Made by a program: the position numbers and the translations under genes
The notes under the pieces: generated by a model
The model's database searches: none
Told to the model about the DNA's origin: nothing
What the model saw: only the letters and a program-made list of their open reading frames with translations
Shown here: positions 6,925 through 14,356 of the stretch, piece by piece
Position numbering within the stretch: position 1 is the first letter of the stretch
Layout of the letters: every line of letters begins with the position of its first letter
Origin: a virus
IMG/VR virus record: IMGVR_UViG_3300023179_000011
Location: 62,001 to 126,000 of that record
Direction: 5' to 3' (one strand)
DNA: 64,000 nucleotides

Positions 6925-7357
6925 TAATAGAGTTGACAAGCTCCATTCCCTTTTCGGTTATTGAGAAGTTGAAATCGTTTTTCTCGCAGTCGTACTCGGC
7001 GTCGAGAAAACCGCGCTGCACACCGACGCGCATGACGTTCGATATGACGCGCGCACCAAGCGCACGAAATAGTCGAAGCATTTTTGTCTTGTACTCTTCG
7101 AACGAGTTGGCGCCGATACCGTACGCGCCGTCGGCTTGCACGTCCGACAGCTCGCGCACGATTTGTTCGACTTCCCAGACTTCCAAAAACTGTCGCTGGT
7201 ACTCAAGCGAACATTCACTTTCGGTCGGCTCTTCGTTCTGCAGCTTGGCTATAAAACCGGCGAACATGATTAAAACGTGATCGCGCAGATCTTCGATCGA
7301 CCCGCAAATACGCCGCGCGGGTTGTTCTTCGTTTTCGTCTTCGTAGTCTTCGAACAT
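6869..7357 (-). CDS. hypothetical protein, 162 aa
   Basis: The start MFEDYEDENEEQPARRICG is supported by GAGG five bases upstream. The protein is acidic and mainly helical (IEDLRDHVLIMFAGFIAKLQ; VEQIVRELSDVQ); the C-terminal part (NFSITEKGMELVN) looks like the wing of a winged-helix domain. No family is recognised. It follows the 104-residue gene by seven bases. Confidence 0.6.
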   Translation of the reverse strand: MFEDYEDENEEQPARRICGSIEDLRDHVLIMFAGFIAKLQNEEPTESECSLEYQRQFLEVWEVEQIVRELSDVQADGAYGIGANSFEEYKTKMLRLFRALGARVISNVMRVGVQRGFLDAEYDCEKNDFNFSITEKGMELVNSINDSNDADGGETSRSDSAI

Positions 7358-7364
7358 GACTACC

Positions 7365-7679
7365 TCAAGCCGTCTCTGCGGCCAGACGAGCGGTAGCGAG
7401 CGCGGCGTCGTAATTGCCGCGCGCAATCATACGCGCGTGAGCAGCGTCGCGGCACTGCCCTAGATAATCGGAGTAGTCGGAATCAGTGTTGACGAGCGCT
7501 TCCGCCGAGCTGAAGCTGTGCGGCTTGCCCGTGAGCGGATTGTCGCCGCTCTTCATGATTCGCTCGACCGCCGCCATCTTGACGGAAATCCTGTTGTCCT
7601 CAAGCTCCGACTCGCGGCGCACAGCGTCAGCGAGGGCCGCCGCTGCGGCGATAATGTTATCAGCAAAGTTCTTAGCCAT
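7365..7679 (-). CDS. hypothetical protein, 104 aa
   Basis: Not recognised. Ala-rich and helical (NIIAAAAALADAVRRESELE; DAALATARLAAETA) with a central PLTGKPHSFSSAEALVN segment. Small helical proteins with an N-PLTGKPHS-x-SSAE pattern are, to my memory, found in other phages near single-strand-binding or recombination genes, but no function can be assigned here. Confidence 0.6.
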   Translation of the reverse strand: MAKNFADNIIAAAAALADAVRRESELEDNRISVKMAAVERIMKSGDNPLTGKPHSFSSAEALVNTDSDYSDYLGQCRDAAHARMIARGNYDAALATARLAAETA

Positions 7680-7695
7680 GATAATTCCTTACGTG

Positions 7696-8118
7696 TTAAA
7701 GAGTATGCCTTCTACGAAAACCGTGATCTAATTCCATTTGCCGCGCATCAACTGGCTCGGCGTCTGGGTGTTTTTCTTTGACGTGCATGCTCAGCGCTAC
7801 CGCTGAACGAAATTTTGTTTTGCACGTGTCGCAGCTAAACGGCTTTTCACCAAGATTAGCTGCGGCTACTTTTTCTGCTTTTTTGTACGAGCAACCTGTG
7901 CGGCGTTTGTAGCTTTCTTCAATTTCCATTAACCCGCCACCGCAAGCGTTGCATCGCGGCGCCGCGGCGCGCTGCGTTTCAAGAAATCCAACATAGTTGA
8001 GCTTGTTGCACGAGATGCAGCGCATGCTGATTAGATTGTGCCCCGTGAGAAGCACGCTGCGCTTGCCGTCGCCGGCCGCGCTTTTTCCACCGAAATCGTT
8101 TATTCGTTTTCGGGCCAT
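7696..8118 (-). CDS. Zinc-ribbon and C2H2 zinc-finger protein, 140 aa
   Basis: Three metal-binding clusters are visible: Cys34-x2-Cys37 paired with Cys56-x2-Cys59 (a zinc ribbon), and a classical C2H2 finger Cys96-x2-Cys99-x12-His112-x4-His117 with GEKPFSCDTC and LSMHVKEKH. The GEKPF linker-like lead-in is exactly that of eukaryotic C2H2 fingers, which is uncommon in phages. A nucleic-acid-binding role is likely; the target is unknown. The gene overlaps the Cys-rich gene upstream by 19 bases. Confidence 0.7.
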   Translation of the reverse strand: MARKRINDFGGKSAAGDGKRSVLLTGHNLISMRCISCNKLNYVGFLETQRAAAPRCNACGGGLMEIEESYKRRTGCSYKKAEKVAAANLGEKPFSCDTCKTKFRSAVALSMHVKEKHPDAEPVDARQMELDHGFRRRHTL

Positions 8119-8357
8119 TGTTGGCGTTCTTGCCTCGTAGGAATCCTTTTAGGGTACTTCTCGGGATGACAGACCTGACAGCGCGCGCGAGTGCATCCGC
8201 CGCAGCGCAAAGCTTTACGATAGTGGCCGTCATCAATAACGTGCGCCGGTTTGCCGTCTTGCAGGCTTTGCCGCCACGCATCCATACCGGCGTTAATCTG
8301 TTTACGCTGTTTGATTCGGCGTTCGATGATATGTTTTTCAGCGTGGTAACGTTTCAT
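8100..8357 (-). CDS. Small basic Cys/His-rich protein, 85 aa
   Basis: A very basic protein (MKRYHAEKHIIERRIKQRKQ) with a compact cluster CGGCTRARCQVCHPEKYPKR, which can bind one zinc ion, and a C-terminal Arg/Gln-rich helix. No family recognised. It overlaps the following zinc-finger gene, so the two may act together in nucleic-acid binding. Confidence 0.55.
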   Translation of the reverse strand: MKRYHAEKHIIERRIKQRKQINAGMDAWRQSLQDGKPAHVIDDGHYRKALRCGGCTRARCQVCHPEKYPKRIPTRQERQQWPENE

Positions 8358-8360
8358 GTT

Positions 8361-8813
8361 TTACCTGCCGTCTGTTTCGCAATAGATTACAAATGTGCAG
8401 CCGCACTGTTGCGCAAGTTTTACGACGTTTGGCGCGTACACAGAGACGATTTTTGTTTTGTCTATTTTGTTATCAGCGATTAACGCCAAAAGACCCAGCT
8501 TTGCAATTCCGCGTCGCCGGTATTCGGGGTCTACAAAACACTCGACTGTTTGTACAACTGTCGGGCGGCCTTTGAAATTTTCGGTCCACGGGCGCGTTCC
8601 AACCCAGCCGGCTAGTGTTTCGTCTACCCAGATAAGCGCAAGCGCCATTTCTGGATGCGGCTGCGCGTGATTGACGTGCAGATAACGCTTAGCGAGTTCT
8701 TTTTGAATTGAGCTGTCGCTGCCAGAATCGGGCCACGACAATCTTGTCATGATTGCCGTCACATCGACCAGACCCAGCCGGTTGATGTCTTTGATTTTGA
8801 TAACAAATTCCAT
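8361..8813 (-). CDS. GNAT-family N-acetyltransferase
   Basis: A 150-residue protein from the ATG at 8813, preceded by GGAGG at seven-base spacing. It has the GNAT fold signature: a central strand TVECFVDPEYRRRGIAKLGL, where R-R-R-G-I-A is the acetyl-CoA pyrophosphate-binding Q/R-x-x-G-x-A motif, preceded by ALALIWVDETLAGWVGTRPW, and a final strand CTFVIY. Substrate unknown; it could acetylate a host protein or a small molecule. A TATACT box 27 bases upstream follows the RNA genes, suggesting its own promoter. Confidence 0.8.
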   Translation of the reverse strand: MEFVIKIKDINRLGLVDVTAIMTRLSWPDSGSDSSIQKELAKRYLHVNHAQPHPEMALALIWVDETLAGWVGTRPWTENFKGRPTVVQTVECFVDPEYRRRGIAKLGLLALIADNKIDKTKIVSVYAPNVVKLAQQCGCTFVIYCETDGR

Positions 8814-8839
8814 GGCAGGTCCTCCGTGACCAACCATGG

Positions 8840-8845
8840 AGTATA
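8840..8845 (-). promoter_or_regulatory. Candidate -10 box (TATACT) for the acetyltransferase gene
   Basis: TATACT on the minus strand, 27 bases upstream of the GNAT start and eight bases downstream of the end of the tRNA-like RNA. The same hexamer occurs in two other intergenic spots (4491 and 55971) at a similar distance from a well-supported start. No consensus -35 is visible, so a host sigma-70 promoter is not certain. Confidence 0.35.
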
Positions 8846-8852
8846 CATTAGC

Positions 8853-9055
8853 GCGGTAGGCGGGAGTCGAACCCGCTGCAGTAGATTTTCGGCCCGTCCG
8901 TCATTTCGGCAATTAAGTATGCGCACTTTTGCACACCGGAGATCAGTCCGGCGGTAAATCACTCGCTCGCATACACCGGCTTCGTCCGCTCAGGTGATCA
9001 ACCCATATCCGTCTACTGCATCAAGCGTTAAGCGCGCGCCCCGCGCATCTACCGC
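8853..9055 (-). ncRNA. 203-nt tRNA-like structured RNA of unknown class
   Basis: The two ends pair as a seven-base acceptor stem (9049-9055 with 8853-8859). A perfect T-arm (8860-8876: GCGGG, TTCGACT, CCCGC) lies beside it. Directly next to the T-arm a nine-base helix joins 9012-9020 with 8877-8885, enclosing about 126 bases that contain a seven-base helix (8968-8974 with 8917-8923) and a five-base hairpin (8936-8951). No canonical anticodon arm is found. The layout of acceptor, T-arm and long helix closing an insert recalls tmRNA, but it is too short, has no G3-U70 pair, and I see no tag ending in AA-stop. No CCA is encoded. Confidence 0.6.
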
Positions 9056-9060
9056 AAAGA

Positions 9061-9130
9061 GCCCCCAGAAGGAATCAAACCCTCATCGGCTGATTACAAA
9101 TCAGCTGCATTATCATTATGCTATGGGGGC
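9061..9130 (-). tRNA. tRNA-Thr (anticodon TGT)
   Basis: A full cloverleaf of 70 bases read on the minus strand: acceptor GCCCCCA/TGGGGGC, D-stem GCAT/ATGC, anticodon stem GCTGA/TCAGC with loop TTTGTAA (anticodon TGT, 9096-9098), a four-base variable loop, and T-stem GAGGG/CCTTC with loop TTTGATT. CCA is not encoded. Its first 15 bases overlap the last codons of the glycosylase-like gene, and the tRNA-like RNA begins six bases downstream, so both may be processed from one transcript. Confidence 0.88.
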
Positions 9131-9586
9131 AGTTATTAAACCCGCGGGCCAGTAGTATGGCAAATCGATTGGCTCCCGCCAACCGAACCGCGAATAGTGG
9201 CGAAAGTCTTTGCGCAATAAGTTGCTGCGATGACTGGCGTGAAACCGTGCGTCGCCAAACCAATGTGGGTAGCGATTGTGCTCTGTTTCGGGGCGGAGTT
9301 TGTGATAAACATCCATAAACTGCGCGAGAAGAGTGTCTTTAAAGCCGCGACGGCGCCACTCACGGCAGATCACAATTGCATAAACAGCGAGTTGTAATTC
9401 ATATCCCGCCCACATGCGGACTGCAGGATGATTGCGCCATCCGCGTTTGCCGGGTGTATGCTCACCTACTGAGACGCCTAAACATAGAAGCGTTTGTTTG
9501 CATTCAAGTCGTTGTTTTCCGGTTCTTCTATTATCAAGCACAGCCGCCGACGCGCGAAAACTCGGTAACGGCAAAAACGTGTTCAA
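9116..9586 (-). CDS. Pyrimidine-dimer DNA glycosylase-type protein (MSMEG_6728-like)
   Basis: A 156-residue protein with the family pattern NTFLPLPSF, AAVLDNRRTGKQRLECKQ, GWRNHPAVRMWAGYE, HWFGDARFHASHRSNLLRKD and FGWREPIDLPYYWP. This is the group annotated as pyrimidine dimer DNA glycosylase/endonuclease V-related; activity of this subgroup is uncertain. The start is taken as TTG at 9586, which overlaps the stop of the HNH gene as TTGA and places the protein start at the family's usual NTFLP position. The 3' end overlaps tRNA-Thr. Confidence 0.75.
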   Translation of the reverse strand: MNTFLPLPSFRASAAVLDNRRTGKQRLECKQTLLCLGVSVGEHTPGKRGWRNHPAVRMWAGYELQLAVYAIVICREWRRRGFKDTLLAQFMDVYHKLRPETEHNRYPHWFGDARFHASHRSNLLRKDFRHYSRFGWREPIDLPYYWPAGLITAPIA

Positions 9587-10236
9587 GTATTTTCTTTCTT
9601 TTTGTGCTCGTGTGGTATTTTGAGTCCGTGCGCTGCGATAAATGTTTCTAACTCTTTTATGCGCGCGACTAAATTGCGCCAGCATTTCATACGTAATAAA
9701 TTCTCACACTGCGTTACAATTTGCAGGTGGTCTGGATTAACGCAACGCGGGTTTCTACATACGTGATCTAGTTGTACGCCGGGCGGTAGCGGTCCGTTGA
9801 CGCGCGCCCACGAATAACGGTGCGCCATGTGTTTTTTTCCGCGCCACCAAAACTGCCCGTATCCTGCTTTTTTCTTTGCGCCACGACCAGAGCCGCGACC
9901 GTTTTTTATGAAATTCCAGCAACCGGTGTTTTGGTCAACGGCAAACGAGCGCAACCAGCGTTCGTCTTCTGTCTCGTCGTTAATAATTATTGATAAAAAT
10001 CCGCGACGATTATTTTGCGCCCAGTGAGTACTGCACAGATTTTTTGCGATCGGTTTTCGCGCGCAACCGGGAAATACACATGTCGTACCGTTTGCTCCTA
10101 GAGTAGCAATTTTTTTAAGCGGTACGCCGGCACGAAACTGATCGTAGTGGCGCTGACAAAGATTTGCGGCTTTTACTTTTCGCCCGCAGTCTGAAAACGA
10201 GCAAATTCGTTCTGTTATTTTTACGTTATTCGTCAT
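9583..10236 (-). CDS. HNH endonuclease with two N-terminal zinc modules
   Basis: A 217-residue protein from the ATG at 10236 (MTNNVKITERICSF). Two small zinc modules (Cys12, Cys17, Cys27, His30, and Cys53, Cys58, Cys68, His71) precede a linker and an HNH domain: KHMAHRYSWARVNG, VQLDHVCRNPRCVNPDHLQI (Asp157-His158, Cys160, Cys165, His170). This is the HNH_3 type found in phage homing endonucleases. The longer reading adds a Thr/Lys-rich leader that is the antisense-frame echo of the upstream acidic gene, so it is rejected. A free-standing homing enzyme is the likely role. Confidence 0.8.
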   Translation of the reverse strand: MTNNVKITERICSFSDCGRKVKAANLCQRHYDQFRAGVPLKKIATLGANGTTCVFPGCARKPIAKNLCSTHWAQNNRRGFLSIIINDETEDERWLRSFAVDQNTGCWNFIKNGRGSGRGAKKKAGYGQFWWRGKKHMAHRYSWARVNGPLPPGVQLDHVCRNPRCVNPDHLQIVTQCENLLRMKCWRNLVARIKELETFIAAHGLKIPHEHKKKENT

Positions 10237-10543
10237 CGTTGTCGTCGAAATCTTCTTCGTATTCGGGGTCGTCATCCTCTTCGTCCTCGTATTCTTCGTC
10301 CCAGTCTTCGTCGTCGTCACCCCATTCTTCGTCCTCGTCTTCCTCGTCGTCTTCTTCGTCATCGTCGTCCGTGAAAACGTAGTTTGGTTTTGAAAAATCG
10401 CTATCTTTGTCTTCGTCGTCGTTTTCTTCATCGTTTACGAACTGCCACTCTTCTTCAATAAAATCATCGTCTAATCCGTCGTCGTGGCGTGCGGCTTTCT
10501 CATCTCTGTGTCGACGAAACGAAGCAGGCTCAAAGTAGCGCAT
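10226..10543 (-). CDS. Very acidic low-complexity protein, 105 aa
   Basis: The ATG at 10543 follows the stop of the primase-like gene by two bases. The N-terminal 20 residues are basic (MRYFEPASFRRHRDEKAARH); from about residue 25 on the chain is almost only Asp and Glu with a few Trp, Tyr and Phe. Such tracts can mimic DNA or act as histone-like chaperones, but no family is recognised. It overlaps the HNH start by 11 bases. Confidence 0.6.
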   Translation of the reverse strand: MRYFEPASFRRHRDEKAARHDDGLDDDFIEEEWQFVNDEENDDEDKDSDFSKPNYVFTDDDDEEDDEEDEDEEWGDDDEDWDEEYEDEEDDDPEYEEDFDDNDDE

Positions 10544-10545
10544 AG

Positions 10546-13179
10546 TTATCCAGTTTCCCGGGCAAGATTGGCGGCTGGTAATAAATATTGATCGCACCAA
10601 CTACTGTCAACAAGAATGCCCGGGAGATTGCGTACAGCCTCTTCTCCGGCGAGAACTCCACGTTGCGCCAATAGTTTAACAAGCCACGACCAATTTGGGG
10701 CTATGGCTTTTCTATCATAAAAATAGCGATCAATTGCCCGCTGGTTCAACCACCAGTGCGTTTTTTTACGCACTATGTAATTTCCGGGCTGCCCGATATT
10801 TCGGGCCCGCGGCAAAACCGACAGATCGCCGTTTTGAATGGCTGCTGTTAACGCCGTAAAAAACGCTGTATCAGCCGAGTTTTGCGTAATTAGATGGTTG
10901 TTTGCGTATTCAAGTTGGAACGCGTTTCCGTATGTTTCTGTCAACCATGCGTGCATATCTGCCAGCACGGCTATGGTAGTTATCGGGTGCGTGAGGCTGA
11001 CGCGCATACGCTGCCGGAGCGTGCGCTGGATGTACGCTGGCAGTATGTAAGTAAGCGGCGCAAAATCTGTCGCCGGGCTCGCCGTCCCATTGACTATTTG
11101 CCAGCCGTATGTCGGCGCGACGCTGGCCGTCTGCGGTGACAAGTGCGCAAGTATAGGCCGATTATGGCAGCGCGGAACTATTGGGCTTAGACTGGTGGCG
11201 TCGAATACGCTAGCAATTGTTGTTGGCCAGTCTAGCGCCGTTGTGCGGTCATACACGGCGGCGCACGCATTTGATCGTCGCAAAATATCAATACGCTGAT
11301 GTGCGCAACCAAGCGTTTCAGCGATTTTGATTGCGGTTAAAAAACTGTCGTCGGTAAGCCCGGTCGCCGCTGAGTCGCGCCGCAAAATTGGGGCAATCAG
11401 GTCTGCTGTAATTACCGCGACAACCGTCCATATAAATGCGTTCTCGGGGCTTGGTGTTAGAAACTGCCTTATCGCGGGCGGCGCAACAGCCACGGGTTCT
11501 GGGAAAACTACGTGTTTGTTTTTTTCGCTGGGTTGTGCGGGGGCTGACGGCGTACCATCTACCGCCAACTCGTAGTTTGCGAAACGAAATGCGTTTGCGC
11601 GGTCGTCCCACCCGAGACAATTAGATACGCATACAAGTTCTGGTTTGCTTAGCGCTATCGCTATCAGGTGACTGCGGCTGTTCCAACGACTGTCGTACAG
11701 CATTACTTTTTTATGCGCGGCAACAACGCCAGCTGTGTACGCCAATAATCCCGCGCGTTCTATTTTAACGGCATTATCCGCAAATGGTATTTCTTCGCCG
11801 TTAAGGTAGATGACGCCGGTATAAGTTTTCTCGCCGTCGTCGGCTTGCATAATTTTGCTAATGACAATGTTTGCGTCACAAATGTGATGATTTGTAACAC
11901 TCCACCAACCGTCAGCTTTTGGAACGACAGTTCGCTGCCACGGTTGTTGCACCGTCGGCGTAATATTTTTCGACGTCTTGACGTGCGTCAACACGCGGTC
12001 AGAAAAACCCGGCGAAAAATTATCGCCGATTTTATTTAGAAACGGTACAAGTTTATCGGTCGAAATTGTGAGCCGTGTTGCAAATGAGTGCGCCGCTATT
12101 TCGTTCATTTGACCAAGCGTGCTGGTTAAACGCGTCTGCCACGTCTCGGCGTTTTTGCGCAGCGACACGAGGCGGCTCATTGCGTTTGTCGCAAGTCTTT
12201 TTTGCAGGCGCTGGTTTTGTGCGGCTACCGTTACGTAGCCCCGTGCATTTGCCGCGCGGCTAATCAATTCAGGCGACACCACGTGACTTTGAAAAATACG
12301 AGGCACCGGAGTAAACGCGCACCAACTCCCGCCCCAGCTGTTTGCCTCAACGCCTGTATAGCTCGCCATGAGCGGCAAAAGAGACAGCCCGCGGCGCAGC
12401 ATCTCGCACTGCAAGCTCAAAGCCCACATAGGGTCATCGACAATAAATTGCGTGCTTTTTAGCAGCTCTCCTGCCGGCAAAAGCGCGGTGCGTAATAAAA
12501 AGTATCCTGCTTCTGGCCTGTTTCTTTTGTACTGGCTGACGGCGATAAAATTTTGTTTTGCCGTAAACTGTTCGTCGTATTGCGCTATTAAAAACCCGGT
12601 TAACCTACCGGGAAGATCGTAGTACGGGAATACAAGGCTGGCGCCGTTATCGCGTATAGGGTTTATCAATGGCCGGCGGACAAATCGTTGTAGCGTGTCT
12701 AGCTGTTCTTTGTACGCCACGCCGACTAGCCCAGCCGCGTTTATTTCTGGATATACGCCAAGTTCCCGCAGGCGACAGGCAATGATATCATCGTGGTGCC
12801 CCCAAATCTGCGCCTCAGCGTCAAACCAGAACTGCTCAAATTTTTCGACGCGTTCGACGGTCCGGGCGTATTCATTAACCGCGTTATCTTTTTCGGCGGC
12901 ATTTATGGCGTTTAATTCGATAAACCGGGCGATCGCCACATCCGGGCTTGTATTCCATAATGCCGCGCCAAACGTTATGATATCTCCATGGGCTAAGCAC
13001 GCATTACAGTGCAGCCAGATACCGTTAGTACTTGCGTCGTCGAACAGGTGTAGCGTATTTTTTTGACACAGCGGACAACCGACGACGGCTGGAAAAACCA
13101 ACTGGTCAGGTGCAATGCCCAACGCCGACAGGGCAATCGCGTGGTGTTGGCGGCTAATTAAACAGGTAGGAAATCCCAT
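10546..13179 (-). CDS. Divergent primase-like protein with N-terminal zinc ribbon, 877 aa
   Basis: A zinc-binding domain (Cys35, Cys38, Cys58, Cys61; GCPLCQ and HCNACLAHGDIITF) is like that of DnaG/T7-type primases. It is followed by a segment with DNGASLVFPYYDLPGRLTGF and STQFIVDDPMWALSLQ, which resembles the primase core and a TOPRIM-like acidic motif. The middle is helical; the C-terminal half has a CLGWDDRANAFRF segment reminiscent of DUF927-type primase-helicases, but I find no intact Walker A. It may be a primase with an inactivated helicase part. Its ATG and the plus-strand gene's ATG share one CATG. Confidence 0.55.
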   Translation of the reverse strand: MGFPTCLISRQHHAIALSALGIAPDQLVFPAVVGCPLCQKNTLHLFDDASTNGIWLHCNACLAHGDIITFGAALWNTSPDVAIARFIELNAINAAEKDNAVNEYARTVERVEKFEQFWFDAEAQIWGHHDDIIACRLRELGVYPEINAAGLVGVAYKEQLDTLQRFVRRPLINPIRDNGASLVFPYYDLPGRLTGFLIAQYDEQFTAKQNFIAVSQYKRNRPEAGYFLLRTALLPAGELLKSTQFIVDDPMWALSLQCEMLRRGLSLLPLMASYTGVEANSWGGSWCAFTPVPRIFQSHVVSPELISRAANARGYVTVAAQNQRLQKRLATNAMSRLVSLRKNAETWQTRLTSTLGQMNEIAAHSFATRLTISTDKLVPFLNKIGDNFSPGFSDRVLTHVKTSKNITPTVQQPWQRTVVPKADGWWSVTNHHICDANIVISKIMQADDGEKTYTGVIYLNGEEIPFADNAVKIERAGLLAYTAGVVAAHKKVMLYDSRWNSRSHLIAIALSKPELVCVSNCLGWDDRANAFRFANYELAVDGTPSAPAQPSEKNKHVVFPEPVAVAPPAIRQFLTPSPENAFIWTVVAVITADLIAPILRRDSAATGLTDDSFLTAIKIAETLGCAHQRIDILRRSNACAAVYDRTTALDWPTTIASVFDATSLSPIVPRCHNRPILAHLSPQTASVAPTYGWQIVNGTASPATDFAPLTYILPAYIQRTLRQRMRVSLTHPITTIAVLADMHAWLTETYGNAFQLEYANNHLITQNSADTAFFTALTAAIQNGDLSVLPRARNIGQPGNYIVRKKTHWWLNQRAIDRYFYDRKAIAPNWSWLVKLLAQRGVLAGEEAVRNLPGILVDSSWCDQYLLPAANLARETG

Positions 13180-14356
13180 GACAAACATCCCGCTCGATCA
13201 GGCGCATGACGTCAGTGGCCGCGAAACACACAGGCTTACGACTCTGTATCCGCAGCCCGACTTTGTAAAAAATGCCGCGCACGAAAAACTGAGTGGTGCC
13301 GCGGATTTACCACGCCATCTATACGCCGATCAGCGCCATAAACTTTATCCGTGCCATACCGCCCCTGCAACATGGATGTCCGCTCTTTTCTTCGCGGACA
13401 AGCAGGCGCAGTTCGACGCCAGGGAGGCTGCGGCTATTCAATCTAGAATACACCAAGCCGCCGAGTATTTCGGTATTCGCGGGGCGGTCACTGAATTAGA
13501 AGAGAAAGTCGCGGCTAGCGCGGCGCAGGATATTAATAGCCTACCTGATTCCGAGTTTGCCATTGTCTGGGTGAGCGACGTCGGGGGGAAAGAACGCCAT
13601 TGGCCGCTGCGCAACGCCGAAGAAGTCAAGTTTGCGGCCGCGCATTTTAAGACTTTCCGCGACAACTTTGTTTTTGACGACCGACACGTAATTGCCACAA
13701 AGATCCTCGAAAAGGCCGCGCAATACGACGCAGACGTTTCGGGGGCTGAGGGCTCGCTAGAGCTGGCCGCTGGGCTGGGTGCCTGCGCGGCCAAAGTAGC
13801 GAGCGATATGATCAAAGACCGCGTACGGCTCACCCGCCGGCAGCATGCGCAGCTGGCAGTAGAGTTGTCCAAGTTAGCAGAAGCGGTCGACCAGAACCCC
13901 GAAATGGCGCGTACGGTTGACATGCGGCTAAAGTTGGCGAGCGCGGTCGATAATTTTGATAGAAATACTAACCTCTATCGCCTGTACGACGCCGGCGGCC
14001 TTCCGCGCCCCGAAGAAGTTCTGTTCGCCATTACCGAAAAGGTGGCGCGGGACTTCATGGCGCAGAATGTCGAAACCACTACGGGCAACGTATATGCTCT
14101 CGATGATCTTGAGAAGCTAGCCGTTGATGATGTGCGCGAGTGGCTTGGCGACGACTTCGCTGACGCGGTAAGCGCCGGCGGCGTGTACATGGACCGCGAA
14201 AAACTGGCCGCGATTGTACCCACGCTTGATCGCGGTATGGCGGCTATGCTCGACCGACTTATGTCTGAGAAGAGCGCCGGGGCGGTTGTTAAGTCAGCGT
14301 CGGCTGACAGCCTTCTTTCGCTTGCCCGGCTTCATGAGCTTGCGGCTGGCGGCTGA
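13178..14356 (+). CDS. hypothetical protein, 392 aa (plus-strand island)
   Basis: The start MTNIPLDQAHDVSGRETHRL follows AGGTAGG by seven bases. The central part (SEFAIVWVSDVGGKERHWPL, then KFAAAHFKTFRDNFVFDDRH) is a pattern I have seen in uncharacterised proteins of other large phages; the remainder is helical and rich in Ala, Asp and Glu. No catalytic motif is seen. It could be a virion or replication-associated protein. It is one of three isolated plus-strand genes and converges with the next minus-strand gene with a 63-base overlap. Confidence 0.7.
   Translation: MTNIPLDQAHDVSGRETHRLTTLYPQPDFVKNAAHEKLSGAADLPRHLYADQRHKLYPCHTAPATWMSALFFADKQAQFDAREAAAIQSRIHQAAEYFGIRGAVTELEEKVAASAAQDINSLPDSEFAIVWVSDVGGKERHWPLRNAEEVKFAAAHFKTFRDNFVFDDRHVIATKILEKAAQYDADVSGAEGSLELAAGLGACAAKVASDMIKDRVRLTRRQHAQLAVELSKLAEAVDQNPEMARTVDMRLKLASAVDNFDRNTNLYRLYDAGGLPRPEEVLFAITEKVARDFMAQNVETTTGNVYALDDLEKLAVDDVREWLGDDFADAVSAGGVYMDREKLAAIVPTLDRGMAAMLDRLMSEKSAGAVVKSASADSLLSLARLHELAAGG

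Noticed and set aside
8853-9055. Reading the tRNA-like RNA as a standard tmRNA
   Set aside because: Too short, no G3-U70 pair, no convincing tag codons before a stop, and no room for the usual pseudoknots.
8853-9055. Reading the region as two ordinary tRNAs
   Set aside because: No second T-arm or matching acceptor pair was found, while the single-RNA ends pair perfectly over seven bases.
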